Below, piece after piece: positions 11,738 to 23,117 of a DNA stretch of 64,000 bases (its first letter is position 1; each line of letters opens with the position of its first letter). Under the pieces are notes generated by a model. The model was not told the origin of the DNA and ran no database searches. It was given only the letters and a program-made list of their open reading frames with translations. Source of the stretch: Dipteris shenzhenensis. Taxonomy: Eukaryota; Polypodiophyta; Polypodiopsida; Gleicheniales. The position numbers and the translations under genes were made by a program. The stretch lies in the NCBI GenBank assembly GCA_047967505.1, contig CM106540.1; one strand, 5' to 3'.

Positions 11738-12034
11738 TCAGCAATGTGCAAAGTGCTTTGAGGATAAACTCTTCGTAAAAAGATATGTAGGGTTATCATC
11801 TGTATGAATCTTGACAAGATGAATATGCTTGTCCTCAAGCACTTCCCGGATGAAGTGATACTTCACTTCAATATGCTTAGTCTTCGCATGAAAAATAGGA
11901 TTTCGTGCCAACTGGATAGCACTCTGACTATCACAATGCAAAGTAGCAATCTCTCCTGAAATGCCTAAGTCTCTCACTAGATGTGTAAGCCATATTGCTT
12001 CCTTGAAAGCCTTAGAGGATGCAATATACTCTGC
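11738..12034 (-). pseudogene. copia RNase H C-terminus
   Basis: The frame reads CDSQSAIQLARNPIFHAKTK, then HIEVKYHFIREVL and DDNPTYLFTKSLSS, the invariant end of copia polyproteins. A stop near 12035 separates it from the RT block. It ends just before the polypurine tract, confirming the orientation. Confidence 0.88.
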
Positions 12035-13312
12035 CTAAGTAGTAGACAAGGCCATGCATGCCTGCAAACGAGAGACCCATGACACTGCAGCACCTGTGAA
12101 TGTGAAAGCATATCCTATCGTAGACCATCGGTTGTCTACATTCCTTGCAAAATCAGCATCTACATAACCAAGGACTGATGTATCCTTCCTTCCAAAGCAA
12201 ATGCATAAATCCCTTATACCATTCAAGTATCTCAAGATACTCTTCACTGCCTCCCAATGCTTCTTGCTAGGATTAGCCATATACCTGCTAACAACTCCCA
12301 CTACATAAGCAATATTTGTACGTGTAGCAACCATGGCATACATCAAGCTGCCACCAACTGCGGATGCATAAGGGATCTTTGCCATTTCAGCTTGCTGCTC
12401 ATCAATCTTACGGTTGTCCTGTTGGCTGAGTTTCACATATGGAGGCAATGGGATACTTATGGACTTCCCCCTCTCCATATTGAAACATTCAAGAACCTTG
12501 CCAATATACTCCTTCTAAGATAAATAAAGGAGTTTCCTGCTTTTGTCTCGAACAATCCTCATACCAAGTATGTGACTGGCATCACCCAAGTCCTTCATAT
12601 CGAAGGTCGCATGCAACTTTTGCTTCAAAGCATCCACATCATGAGTAGACTACCCAGCAATTAGCATGTCATCAACATATATGATCAAAATCAGAAGGCT
12701 ACCATCCAATGCCTTCTTAGTATAGAGGAAATGATCTCTCACTTCTGAAGCTTACATACCATCCGTTCTTTGCGCTGCACAACAAACCCTTTTGGTTGTT
12801 GGATATAGATGTCCTCATGAAGGTCTCCATGCAAGAAAGCTATCTTGACATCCATCTCGACAAGCTCTATGTCCTCTGTGGCAACGAATGCAAGCACTGT
12901 ACATTTTCAGCATTGGGGAAAAGATCTCATCAAAATCAATGCCCTTCTTGTGCTTGAAGCTCTTGGCTACCAATCTTTCCTTGTACTTAGGCAATGCATC
13001 TGTAGGAGACATCTTCAACTTGTACACCCATTTGCATGGCAAAGCATGCTTGCCTTTGGGCAACTGAACCAAATCCCAAGTTGTATTTTTCTTTAGAGAA
13101 TCCATCTCAGACGACATAGCCTTCTCCCACTTAAGCTTGTCATCTCTAGACATAGCATCCTCAAAGCATGAAGGCTCACCACAATCTGTTAGCATGACAT
13201 AGTGAAGTGATGGTGTATACATCTGTGGAGGTCGTGAGACTCGACTGGACCGTTTGCTCTCCTTGAGCAACTTGTTGTTCCAATTTATTGTCTTGCACAG
13301 CTTGAGGTTCAC
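12035..13312 (-). pseudogene. copia reverse transcriptase
   Basis: RVT_2 starts with WEKAMSSEMDSLKKNTTWDL and LPCKWVYKLKM, then GIDFDEIFSP. The catalytic YVDD is encoded at plus 12668–12679 (minus strand). The C-terminal block reads YASAVGGSLMYAM, NPSKKHWEAVKSILRYL and YVDADFARNVDNRWSTIGYA, the usual copia RT to RNase H junction. Frameshifts occur near 12500 and 12850. YVDD is intact although the gene as a whole is broken. Confidence 0.85.
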
Positions 13313-13549
13313 CCACTTCCTGTGGACCTCCTACCTCAATATTTTGTGGCTGTACTTGTTGTCCATTTACAGCATGTGTGGGACTACATGTGGAACATGA
13401 GGTGGCTGTCCATCCTCCTAGAACACCACTCTCCTGACTTCCACTGTCTTTATGGGCTGCTTATGAATTGCTTCCTCCTTAAAAATGACATAATTACTGC
13501 GCACAATCTTTCTGGCTATTGGATCCAAGAGACAATATCCCATCTCACC

Positions 13550-14400
13550 TCAATCACCATATCCAAGGAAGATGCATTTATGTGACTTTGGCTCAAGCTT
13601 TTTCCGCTTGTCCTTTGGTATGTGTACATAAGCCTTGCATTCAAACACACGCAAGTGTTTATAATAGGGTGGCTTGCCAGACCATGTCTCTTCTAAAACT
13701 TTGCCATTCAAGGACTTATGCGGTGATCTATTGATTAAATGAGCTATAGTCTTCACTGCTTCAGCCCAAAAGCCAGATGTAAGACCTGCATTAGAAAGCA
13801 TACTTGTGGACCTTTCCTATGTGGTTCTGTTCACCTTTTCTGCCATACCATTCTGCTATGGATATCAGGGAGATGTCAAAAATCCCTCTTGATGCCACGC
13901 ATATCAGAGAAGTTTTCAAAAGCATGAGAGGTGTACTCTCCACCATTGTCTGTGCACAAACATCTGAGCTTCCTGCCAGATTGATTTTTCTAAAAGTGCA
14001 AGAAACAGGGATGAATTTTTCATTAAGAAGCGAAACTTTTATATTGGTGTCGAAATTTTGTATGTCCTAATAAAAATAAATGTTTGAAACATTCGCCAGG
14101 ATTTGAAACTTTTTTGTGAAAATTTTTGAAGTTTCGCTAGGATTACATATTTAACTTCAAAATGCAAAAGAAAATATGTCAAACACATCACTCTTTTTCT
14201 TAATGGGATACACCCATATTTGTGTTTAGCATCATCAATGAATGTAACATAGTACAGTGCTCCTCCCAAAGACACTGTAGGCATAGGACCACATACGTCA
14301 GTGTGCACTAAATCCAATGGCTCAAGCTTTTTGCCACCATTGGACTTTTTATGTGAAGACTTGGTTTGTTTTCCATACAAGCAATGCTCACATAAAGTGA
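13550..14400 (-). pseudogene. copia integrase, interrupted
   Basis: LDLVHTDVCGPMPTVSLGGA with YYVTFIDDA (plus about 14230–14320) is the start of the rve catalytic core. TDNGGEYTS-like coding lies near 13940–13965. The C-terminal part, AHLINRSPHKSLNGKVLEE, runs to 13550. Between about 13995 and 14165 the frame does not match integrase and is unusually AT-rich, suggesting a small insertion. Several stops make it non-functional. Confidence 0.78.
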
Positions 14401-14413
14401 AATCTGAAAAATT

Positions 14414-15150
14414 TTACACTGGAATGTACTGCAAATGAGACAATACTTTCATTCCTATGAGGCTCATGTGACCAAGCCTCTGATGCCAAAAGATACTGAT
14501 GGCTATTCTGTCACATGGATTACATGATCTTTCATGCCTGACACATGCATAGAGTAGAGCGTACCACGCTTCAAACCCTTTGCAACTACAAGTGACCCTT
14601 TTTTTTTTTCCCCATGTGTTGTCACCAAAAAACACATGATAGCCATCATTATCAAGTTGTCCGGCACTTATGAGACTCTTTTTCAGCATAGGAACATGCC
14701 TAACATTGTTAAGCACAAATGTAGAACCATTGGGAAGTGCCAAGTGGACATCTCCCACTCCAACAATAGTACATGCATGATCATTTCCAAGCTTTACGTA
14801 TCCTTTCCTTCCTGCATCATAAGTGATGAGGTGTGACATGGAAAGATGCTCCTGAGTCTAGTATCCAATGCTGTGACAATGCATAATCACTAGTAACCAA
14901 AAAAGCATGCTCAAACATAGAGTTATAAAGAATATCACCCTCATCACTAGTGCTGCTCAAAGCATTCACTTCCTCTATCTTGACATTGGACTTCACTTCC
15001 ATTTTGATGTCCTCTTTGTGCTCTTTGCCTTTGCCTTTGGCCTTTTGCCATTTGAAACAATCTTTCTTCATGTGACCTTTCTTGCCACAATAGAAGCATT
15101 CAATGTCTCTTTTATTTGCATTGTCCTGCCTCTAGATTTGCCCTCTTGCA
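14414..15150 (-). pseudogene. copia zinc knuckle and aspartic protease
   Basis: A CCHC knuckle (CFYCGKKGHMKKDC, plus about 15053–15095) ends the Gag region. The pepsin-like retroviral-type protease follows, with WILDSGASFHVT as the active-site loop, then LGNDHACTIVGVGDV and LNNVRHVPMLKKSLISAGQL. The frame shifts between 14817 and 14839, just after the DSGAS motif. The downstream 'GAG_pre-integrs' block contains WHQRLGHMS, the integrase His/Cys region start, at about 14455–14480. Confidence 0.85.
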
Positions 15151-15801
15151 TTATATCTCCTCTTGGATTGAGATCTCCCCCTCATTGGTGAGGGCACTTG
15201 CACTTTTGTTTCGTGCATTATTATTTCTATTAATGTCCTCTGTGAGAAGGCTACTCTCCATGCTTGCACATGTAAGCCCACCTGCGGGTGAGGAATTACT
15301 AATGGCTGTCCTAAATGTATCCCAACTCTCAAGCAAATTGACAAGAAGAAACATTGCCTTGACTGAGTTCTCAATGGCAATTTTCAGAGCTAAGAGTTGA
15401 CTCAAAATAGTATTGAACTCATTTAGATGATTGGACATTGCAGTGCCCTCATCCATGTGTAAGTCAATGAGTTTCTTCAGCCAATAGACTCGAGAAGCGG
15501 CACTTTGCTTCTCATAGAGATCATGTAACTTATCCCAAACTCCAAATGCACTGCCTTTAGTGTCCTTCACATTGAAGTACACATATTTGAAAAGTGTGAG
15601 CATAATTGTGGAGCCTGCAAGCTCATCTATCTCTAACCATTCATCATCATCCAGGAGCTCTGGCTTTTTTCCCTTGCATCTAATGGACTTCATCTACTTT
15701 TTCTGTACAAGCACATTATAAATTTGTTCTTTCCAATACAAGAAATTGGTGCCATCCAATTTCTCTATTTTGAAGAAGGCATTCTCTGATGAACTAGACA
15801 T
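15151..15801 (-). pseudogene. copia Gag (UBN2-type)
   Basis: Translation starts at the ATG complementary to 15799–15801 with a classic copia Gag opening: a short Ser-rich start, then FFKIEKLDGTNFLYWKEQI. An in-frame TAG directly precedes the next ATG (plus 15693). The frame then runs to about 15151 through LDDDEWLEIDELAGSTI, WDKLHDLYEKQSAASRVYWL and KKLIDLHMDEG, matching UBN2/retrotran_gag copia Gag. Apart from this nonsense codon Gag is well preserved. Confidence 0.85.
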
Positions 15802-15849
15802 CGAAACGGATCTAGAGGCAATCCAAGATGCAATCCAAAATGCCAACTG

Positions 15850-17050
15850 TAGTGGCCAGCCAAGTAGCAAAAATTATGTTGTCTACAGCAACTTTGTATA
15901 GAAAATATCTTTTGACCCTTAACTCAGATGCAAAAAGTGTAAACAGAAAAGTTGTAGATAATTGATAGATCTAAAGCTGTCCACTTCAACACAAATCCCA
16001 AATCCTTACAAATTTTCTTCTATTCACATTTGAAAAACAGCTTGCTGCTCACTTACAACAACTTTTAGTAGTATTGTACACATCATAACTTTTGATGCAT
16101 ACTTCAGATGGAAAAGCTTCCGAAAGACAAATTGAATCTGTCCAAAGGTCTCCGACTTCTCATTTCACAATAAAACCCAATTCCACACCATGAAAAAGAT
16201 ATTCAGTCCCAAAAATGACTATTTAGAGAATTAAAAATGCCTTTCAAGTGTCCCCAAAATGCATTTACTGCATGTATATGGCCTCACTATATTGGCATTC
16301 AAGTGAACATCAAAGTGCATGCATTTGCCACTCACTTATGCATCCAAAATGCATCACCAATGGCATATACCAAGTGACATTTACTGCATCATTTTGCCAA
16401 AATGCATCGACTTGCCAAAGTACATTAACATGTGTATGGGAAATATTCCTGCAAGAAGACCTCACTTTCCCTCTACCAAGTGCTTAAGGCACACATCAAC
16501 CACCCAATGGTGGGATTTGCCAACTTCCAAAAAAAAAAGGTAAGTGGATTGTGGAAAGAGGAGCTTACTTGGGCACAAATGTCACGCTGTCCCTATTTTT
16601 AAACATCATTATCTTTGCAACAAAAGACCAAATGCCAAAGCTATAAACAGCAAAGTTGTAGCTTGTAGGAAGCTCTACAACTTCTTAGTTAACTACACGT
16701 CCAAAATCCTTACGGATTCACTGGTATTTGCACCTGAAAATGGCCTCCAGCTCACTTTTCAGACTGTCAAGGGACTTGGGGAAATTTTGGATCAAGCTAT
16801 ACACTCAAAGCTTGTCTGCCTTCACGAGCTCCCTCTCACCACCTTCAAGCTCCTCTGAGCTTCCAAAGCTCCTTCTCAACTTTGTTGTGTTGCCCAGATA
16901 TAGACGGATGCTCCTCCAAATTGTTTCCCTGGAACCAGCTCCTTCAACCTCCACACTGCACCTCCCAACCCAAAGTTTTTCGGAATGCCTCATTACACAA
17001 CCACCTATGAAGGAAAAATGTAGGTTAGCTTAATTATATGGACCTTAACC
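15850..17050. repeat. Diverged duplicated segment next to copia
   Basis: 15945–16055 and 16635–16760 share a series of phrases: AAACAGnAAAGTTGTAG, TCCAAAATCCTTACRRATT and GCTCACTT. They are about 690 bp apart and well diverged. Between them (16240–16430) AATGCATYYACTGCAT and CACTTGCCA words recur. No protein is supported. This may be remnants of LTR or UTR of the adjacent retroelement. Confidence 0.45.
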
Positions 17051-17560
17051 TTGGGTAATGATAGAGCATGTCCAATTTTGCTCATCCCTTCATACCTACC
17101 TTCAAAATCCCCTTATTTGGAAGAGCATATGCATTTCGAAGAACCTTCCATATCATATTAGTTATTGCCCAACATGAGTTTCATGATGGGGCAACTTCTC
17201 CATGATGGCACAAATTATGAATATCCTTGAATCAACTCTCACGAGACATGGCTTAACAACAACTCTAACCGAATCTCACCTCGAACTACACATCCATTGT
17301 ATTAAACACCACCTAGAATTCACCGCCCAACTACAGAATTATCAAAATTCAACTCACACCCAAACACATTGGGATCATAGCTTGGCCTAAGTAGAGAGAT
17401 GCTTGCTTCAAAACATGTATGCCCTTCCCCAATGAAATCCTTGAATTAGCTACAATAGCTTTAGATATTCTTGCCCAACATTCCTCCCAATGTAACCCTA
17501 AGCACGATCGTCAAGCATGCTCTAAATTTAGGACATGATAGAGTTGCACAAAGCAAATCA
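17050..17560. other. Intergenic, no gene seen
   Basis: No gene or clear repeat is recognised. The stretch ends in a (GA)n tract (17566–17600) that abuts the 3' end of the next LINE fragment. Confidence 0.5.
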
Positions 17561-17564
17561 ACGA

Positions 17565-17565
<1 letters not shown>

Positions 17566-17600
<35 letters not shown>

Positions 17601-18990
17601 GGAGAAAGAAAGTTTATTAAAGTCTTCGGAAGACCGATGGGTTTATGAGACTGTGAAAAACCTGGTACAAACGAACTGTGGTGGTGGAGCTACTAAACGA
17701 GCATCACACCAATGCAAATGCAAAATATGCAGAATGTCCGTACTAAATCCTAAGTACAACGTCATGCCGTGTTGTTGGCCGCTCAAATGTGCAGCCTTGG
17801 CACGTCTCCTGGTCATAGCACTGCGTCTAACCAGGGCTACTGTGACCCCCGTCGGGCGAGATCCCAACTCTAAACATGGAGGGGATGTCCCCAATTGTGA
17901 TCTGTGTGTTAACCCTCTATCTGAGCTATCGGGTCACGGTCATGTCGAGGCCTCATCCCATGGGTGTCCATGTGATATGGCTGGAAAAACTCCATGATAG
18001 AGCTATGAGAAGGATCAGCCAAGGAAAAAGTATGCTCCTGTCTCCGTGCTCGAAGTATCCTCCCGTTGTGTCTGAGTGCCTCATGAACGAAACCTGCCAA
18101 ACATCCCTGGTCTGGGTAGGAGATGAATCGGGCCAAAACTCCATAGTTGTCTCTGAAGAGGCACTAGAAACGCCCACATATCTCATAGTACACAAGACAC
18201 CTGAAGACGAAGTGCTCCTCTGTCTCAACCTCCTGCATGTCACATAAAGTGCATATGCGCCTCTCCCTAGGTAGTCGCTTTGCTCTGCCGCTCTCGATAC
18301 GAAGTCTATGTGAAGAGACTTGGAACTGCCCAAGAGAGATCCTCAGTGAGTGGGGTAAGTAAATATGAGTGTAACCTGGGGGGTCAATGAAACCCTCCAT
18401 TGTGATATGTAAGAAGTGATCTCTATAGAAGCCCAGCTTCACTGGATCACTAGCCCAGCCAACAAGTCCGGAATGTGTGTAGCTGTAATAGATCCTCACA
18501 GATAACCTGGTTGACCTCGTGTGATAGGAGGGGAGAAAACGGAGCATCCATGCTATGCTCGAATGGGGGTACCAGTCCCTCGAACCATCTCTATGTGCGT
18601 GCATACCAACACCTCTGGTCTCCTCTTGCTACAAGTGCCATAGAAGAGGATAGTGCTAGCCAAGGTAGCCTGCTACTCCCAGAGGTGTAATCCCCATACT
18701 CCCTGACTCGGTACAGTTACGTGATGACCTGAAATGCAGCATCTAGATGTAAGGGGGGTGACCCAAACTCCGCCTGAATGATCTGGTGAGGAACGGATGG
18801 CTTACCACAGATCGACATCCGTGATAGCATGAGAACTTGTAGCCGCTCCACCCTGGCCCACTCTGTATCCGACAAGTCTGGCCCCCAGCATGGACTGCCA
18901 TACATCCCGCTGGACGAACCAAGGAGTCAAAGAGCAACCCTTTGGTCAGTGGATCCTGAAATTTCATGGTTGCATGCAAATGCTATGTCA
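17566..18990 (-). mobile_element. LINE fragment (non-LTR) with 3' end at GA microsatellite
   Basis: On the minus strand the order is a KFQDPLTKGLLFDSLVRP-like block (18979–18900), YGSPCWGPDLSDTEWARVER (about 18905–18850), an RT thumb/connection region, then a Cys/His tail: RERRICTLCDMQEVETEEHF (about 18265–18190). This order is typical of the C-terminus of non-LTR retrotransposons. Frames alternate, so it is decayed. The 3' UTR ends in TTTAATAAACTTTCTTTC and a CT-rich microsatellite tail. Its C-terminal finger differs from the zf-RVT LINEs elsewhere in the window, so it probably belongs to another clade. Confidence 0.72.
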
Positions 18991-18999
18991 GTGCATGCA

Positions 19000-19697
19000 C
19001 ACATGTTAGATGCCATGATCATGTTAGAGCTCCTTCTCGCTTAGTGTTGTCGAGTGTAAATGCCACCGAGTGGCATTTTTGCTCTATGCCACACATATTC
19101 CCACGAGTTGCCTCGTTTATTAAGGGGCCCAATGTGGCAATGGGGGAGACGGGAAAATGGGTCTCCATGTGGGCATTTTGGCCCATCCCATTTCACCTTA
19201 TTAGAGCCAACCTTGATGTGGGCCTACGAGGACCATTGCTCATCAATGTGCCCACAAACCTTCAAGAATGTTGCTGGGAACGGACTGGGGGTTGAACGAG
19301 GAACTGTGTTTTTCTGCTAGCCCCTACTCGAGAGCAAGAGCCTGAGGAGCAACCAGGTTTTCTACAGAAAGCCTCCATTCCTGCCCACCTGGTTCGCAGC
19401 AAACCATTCCTCTGGTGATGCATGTGTGAGAGAGAGTGTAGACACACGTGTGAGTGGGCGGTGAGTACGTGTGTCGAACCTTCCACAAGACACGTCACAT
19501 ACGTTACCGGTCAAGGGACGCATCCCTCGCAAGTCTTCGTGACGGCTGCCAACTCTTGTAGGAATTTTGCTTTGTTACAGCAACAATCGCATGGATTCAC
19601 AGCACAGCACTCTATGCTCGCTCCAACAGCCCATCCATGGCGGCTAGTCTTGCTGCCGTTCATGGTACCAACCCTCCATGATCCCTCGAGTGCTGAG
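19000..19697. other. Upstream region of pyruvate decarboxylase
   Basis: Non-coding DNA between the LINE fragment and the decarboxylase 5' leader. AAATGCCAC CGA GTGGCATTT at about 19058–19078 is a short perfect inverted repeat. No TATA box or known operator can be assigned with confidence; the core promoter should lie here or in the next GA-rich block. Confidence 0.35.
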
Positions 19698-19946
19698 TAG
19701 AATTTGTCGCCATCAACAAGAGGCAGAGAGAGAGACAAGGAGAGAGAGAGAGAGAGAGAGAGAGTAGAATTCATCTCCGTCAACAAGAGAGAAAGAGAGA
19801 GAGAATAGAATTCATCTCCGTCAACAAGAGAGAGAGAGAGAGAGAGAGTAGAATTCATCTCCGTCAACAAGAGGAAGAGAGACACCGAAAAGACACAGAA
19901 AGACAGAAAGAGAGAGAGACAGAGATTTGTCTCCCGTCAACAAGAG
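19698..19946 (+). repeat. Five-copy 25-bp minisatellite with GA tracts, PDC 5' leader
   Basis: The word TAGAATTCATCTCCGTCAACAAGAG occurs as an exact copy at 19765, 19806 and 19849. Diverged copies lie at 19698 (TAGAATTTGTCGCC…) and 19924 (GATTTGTCTCCC…). (GA)n runs of variable length separate them. The block ends about 120 bp before the pyruvate decarboxylase ATG at 20067, so it is likely to fall in its 5' UTR or core promoter. Confidence 0.9.
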
Positions 19947-20066
19947 GGAGAGAGACACACAGACAGAGAGAGCGAGTGCTAGAGCGAAAGCGAGACAGAG
20001 AGTGAGTGAGAGACACACACAGAGAGAGCGCACAAGCCAGCCCTTGCCCAAATTTCGTTTCTCAGC

Positions 20067-22906
20067 ATGGCAGACGATTCCCATTCCACCTCCAGCAACA
20101 TCGCCAAGCCTCCTTACCCCTTCTCACGCATCCCCAGTGGCTCCTCCTCTCTGGGTCGCCACCTAGCTCGCAGGCTCCTCGAAATTGGCGTGGAGGACGT
20201 CTTTGCCGTGCCCGGAGACTTCAATCTCGTCCTCCTCGACCACCTCCTGGCTGAGCCATCCTTGCGCCTCATTGGATGTTGCAATGAGCTCAATGCAGGC
20301 TACGCCGCGGATGGCTATGCCCGCGCCCGAGGTGTAGGGGTTTGCGTCGTCACCTTTACTGTGGGAGGCCTCAGCGTGATCAATGCAATTGCGGGGGCTT
20401 ACAGTGAGAACCTCCCTGTACTTTGCATAGTTGGCGGTCCCAATTCCAATGACTACGGGACCAATCGGATTCTACATCATACGATAGGACTTCCAGATTT
20501 CAGTCAGGAACTTCGCTGCTTCCAACAAGTCACTTGCCGCCAGGTCCGTTGAAAATCCTGTTGTCACTTGCGATACGATCATCTGCTCTGTTCAGACTGG
20601 AATGCTACAAGCGGGGCGCTAAAAGTTTCTGCAGGTGAATTGGGTATTGGGTTTCTGTCAACTTGGACGGCGAGGCTACAAAAAACTGATGAACGAACTT
20701 TTGTTTTTGCCGCTGCCTTTATCGGGTGGTCAGGGAAAATAATATCGTTTTTGGCCTGCTTTCAGCACAAATTTGAATGTTGACTGCTCTGGCATTGCAA
20801 AACAGGTGGTAGTGCAGGACGTTGATAGTGCTCACGAGCTTATTGACAACGCTATCTCTACTGCCTTAAGGGAGAGCAAGCCCGTATATATAAATATCAG
20901 TTGTAACTTGGCAGGCCTTCCTCATCCTACTTTCAGCAGGGAACCTGTTCCTTATGCCATCACCCCGAGGTATATTAATATGAGCAGGACAGTAACTCAT
21001 CCATAGCCTTCAGGTTTCATCAATTGTAGATTTCTGCCCATTTTTTGTGTCGATCTATTGATACCGGTACCTTCTAATCTAGGCATGCCTTTCTCAAAGC
21101 AGGCTCAGCAATCCACAGAGTCTGGAGGCAGCTGTAGACGTGGCAGCAGACTTTCTCAATAGAGCAGTAAAACCAGTTTTAGTGGGAGGTCCTAAAATGC
21201 GAGTGGCTAAGGCTGCAAATTCCTTTTTAGAGTTGGCCGATGCATCTGGTTGTGCTGTCGCAGTGATGCCATCAGCTAAAGGACTGTTTCCGGAGACACA
21301 CACGCGCTTTATTGGCACTTACTGGGGTGCTGTTAGTTCCCCATTCTGCTTGGAGATAGTTGAATCTGCAGATGCTTATTTGTTTGCTGGGCCAGTCTTC
21401 AACGACTACAGCTCAGTGGGTTACTCATTGCTGTTCAAAAAAGAAAACGCAATAATCGTGGAGCCTGAGCGAGTTACTATAGGCAATGGGCCTGCATTTG
21501 GTTGTGTTTGCATGAAGGAGTTCTTGAAGGCTCTCTCAAAGAAGGTGCGGAAAAACACAACAGCACATGATAACTTCAAACGCATATTTGTTCCGCCCGG
21601 TGTTCCTCTTAGGGGCTCTCCAGGGGATCCATTGAGAGTGAACGTGCTGTTTAGCCACATCCAAGTAAGCAGCAGTACTTTTTAGAGCATGTAAGCAATA
21701 CAAAATTAAAGACGGATTAAGTCTAATTACACAAAAACAAATTGGTGTTGTGCAGAGCATGTTGAGTAGCAACACTACAGTCATAGCTGAAACTGGAGAC
21801 TCGTGGTTTAATTGTCAAAAGTTAAAGCTGCCTGAAGGATGTGGGTGAGTGAATTCTCAAATTTACAGGTATTTTGTAAAGTTAAGCTGCAGAAGTTGAA
21901 CTGTAAATTACCATCCTGTGAGGTTTCTGGATACTCTCATCCTTTTGACTGCCTAAAAACCTTGTATCGCCACAGCGGGGCGGTCAGCTCACTACTCTCA
22001 AAGGAGAATGGAAATGTTTCTCCATTTTAGAGTTGAAATCCTGTTTTGAAAGACAGTGTAAAATCTCCAAAGACTTCCAAACACTAGCATCTGGCAGCAT
22101 GCAGTTTTCATTTCTAAAAAAATCTGATGATTCTGCTGCTTCAACATTTTGGCAAAATCTGAATACTTTCCAAGCGCTTTAGTTATCTGGTTGCAGCTTG
22201 TTACACTGATTCTAACTTTCTCAGCTTTTTTGTTTCTGATGAGTTTCAAAGGAATCTTTGAAATATGGTGATTCCCATCTGGTTTTGCAGTTATGAGTTT
22301 CAAATGCAGTATGGATCCATAGGCTGGTCTGTGGGTGCTGTTTTGGGCAATGCCCAAGCAACCCCAGAGAAGCGTGTGATAGCATGCATTGGAGACGGTA
22401 GCTTTCAGGTTGGTGTTTTCCTTATGCTTTTCAATATATTCCCCAAAAAACAAAACAAACAAAACACCCATACATGCACGCACTGTGCACACATACAGAG
22501 AGAACCTATTTCAAACAGATTGATATTTTTTACAAATTCTGAACTTGTGAGCAGGTCACAGCACAGGATGTGACAACGATGATCAGGTGTGGGCAGAAAA
22601 ATATCATTTTCCTCATAAATAATGGGGGTTACACCATTGAAGTGCAGATTCATGATGGCCCTTATAATATCATTAAAAATTGGAACTACACTGCTCTAGT
22701 GGATGCTTTCCACAATGGGGATGGGAACTGTTGGACTGTGAAGGTAATAGCTCTGCCAGAGTCATTCTACAGTGGAAACTTTGATCAGCATTTACAATTT
22801 TAACAAACGTTAGAACTGAACAGCTGAGTAATAGTAACTTCACACAATGTGTGTGCGTGCGCGCGCGTGTGTGTGAGAGAGAGAGAGAGAGATTTCCACT
22901 TAAAAA

Positions 22907-22954
<48 letters not shown>

Positions 22955-23077
22955 CACAGTGTGTAAACACGGATCAACTTGATGGTCTCACAATAATCTT
23001 AACTTGATCAGCATTTACAAATTTTAACAAACGTTAGAACTGAACAGCTCAGTAATAATAATTTTGAACTTCACACA

Positions 23078-23117
<40 letters not shown>

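Larger units (their letters stand above)
11663..15801 (-). mobile_element. Ty1/copia retrotransposon internal region, degenerate
   Basis: Gag, zinc knuckle, protease, integrase, RT and RNase H follow in copia order on the minus strand, reading from 15801 down to 11738. Several frameshifts and stops separate them. The polypurine tract is intact at 11663–11676. The 5' side is damaged: at 15840–15850 the minus strand reads CTACAGTTGGCATTTTGG, only vaguely like an LTR end plus a methionine-tRNA primer site. No second LTR is visible. The element is dead or 5'-rearranged. Confidence 0.88.

Noticed and set aside
19511-20084. Minus-strand Leu-Ser-rich frames over the PDC leader
   Set aside because: Antisense reading of the GA minisatellite.
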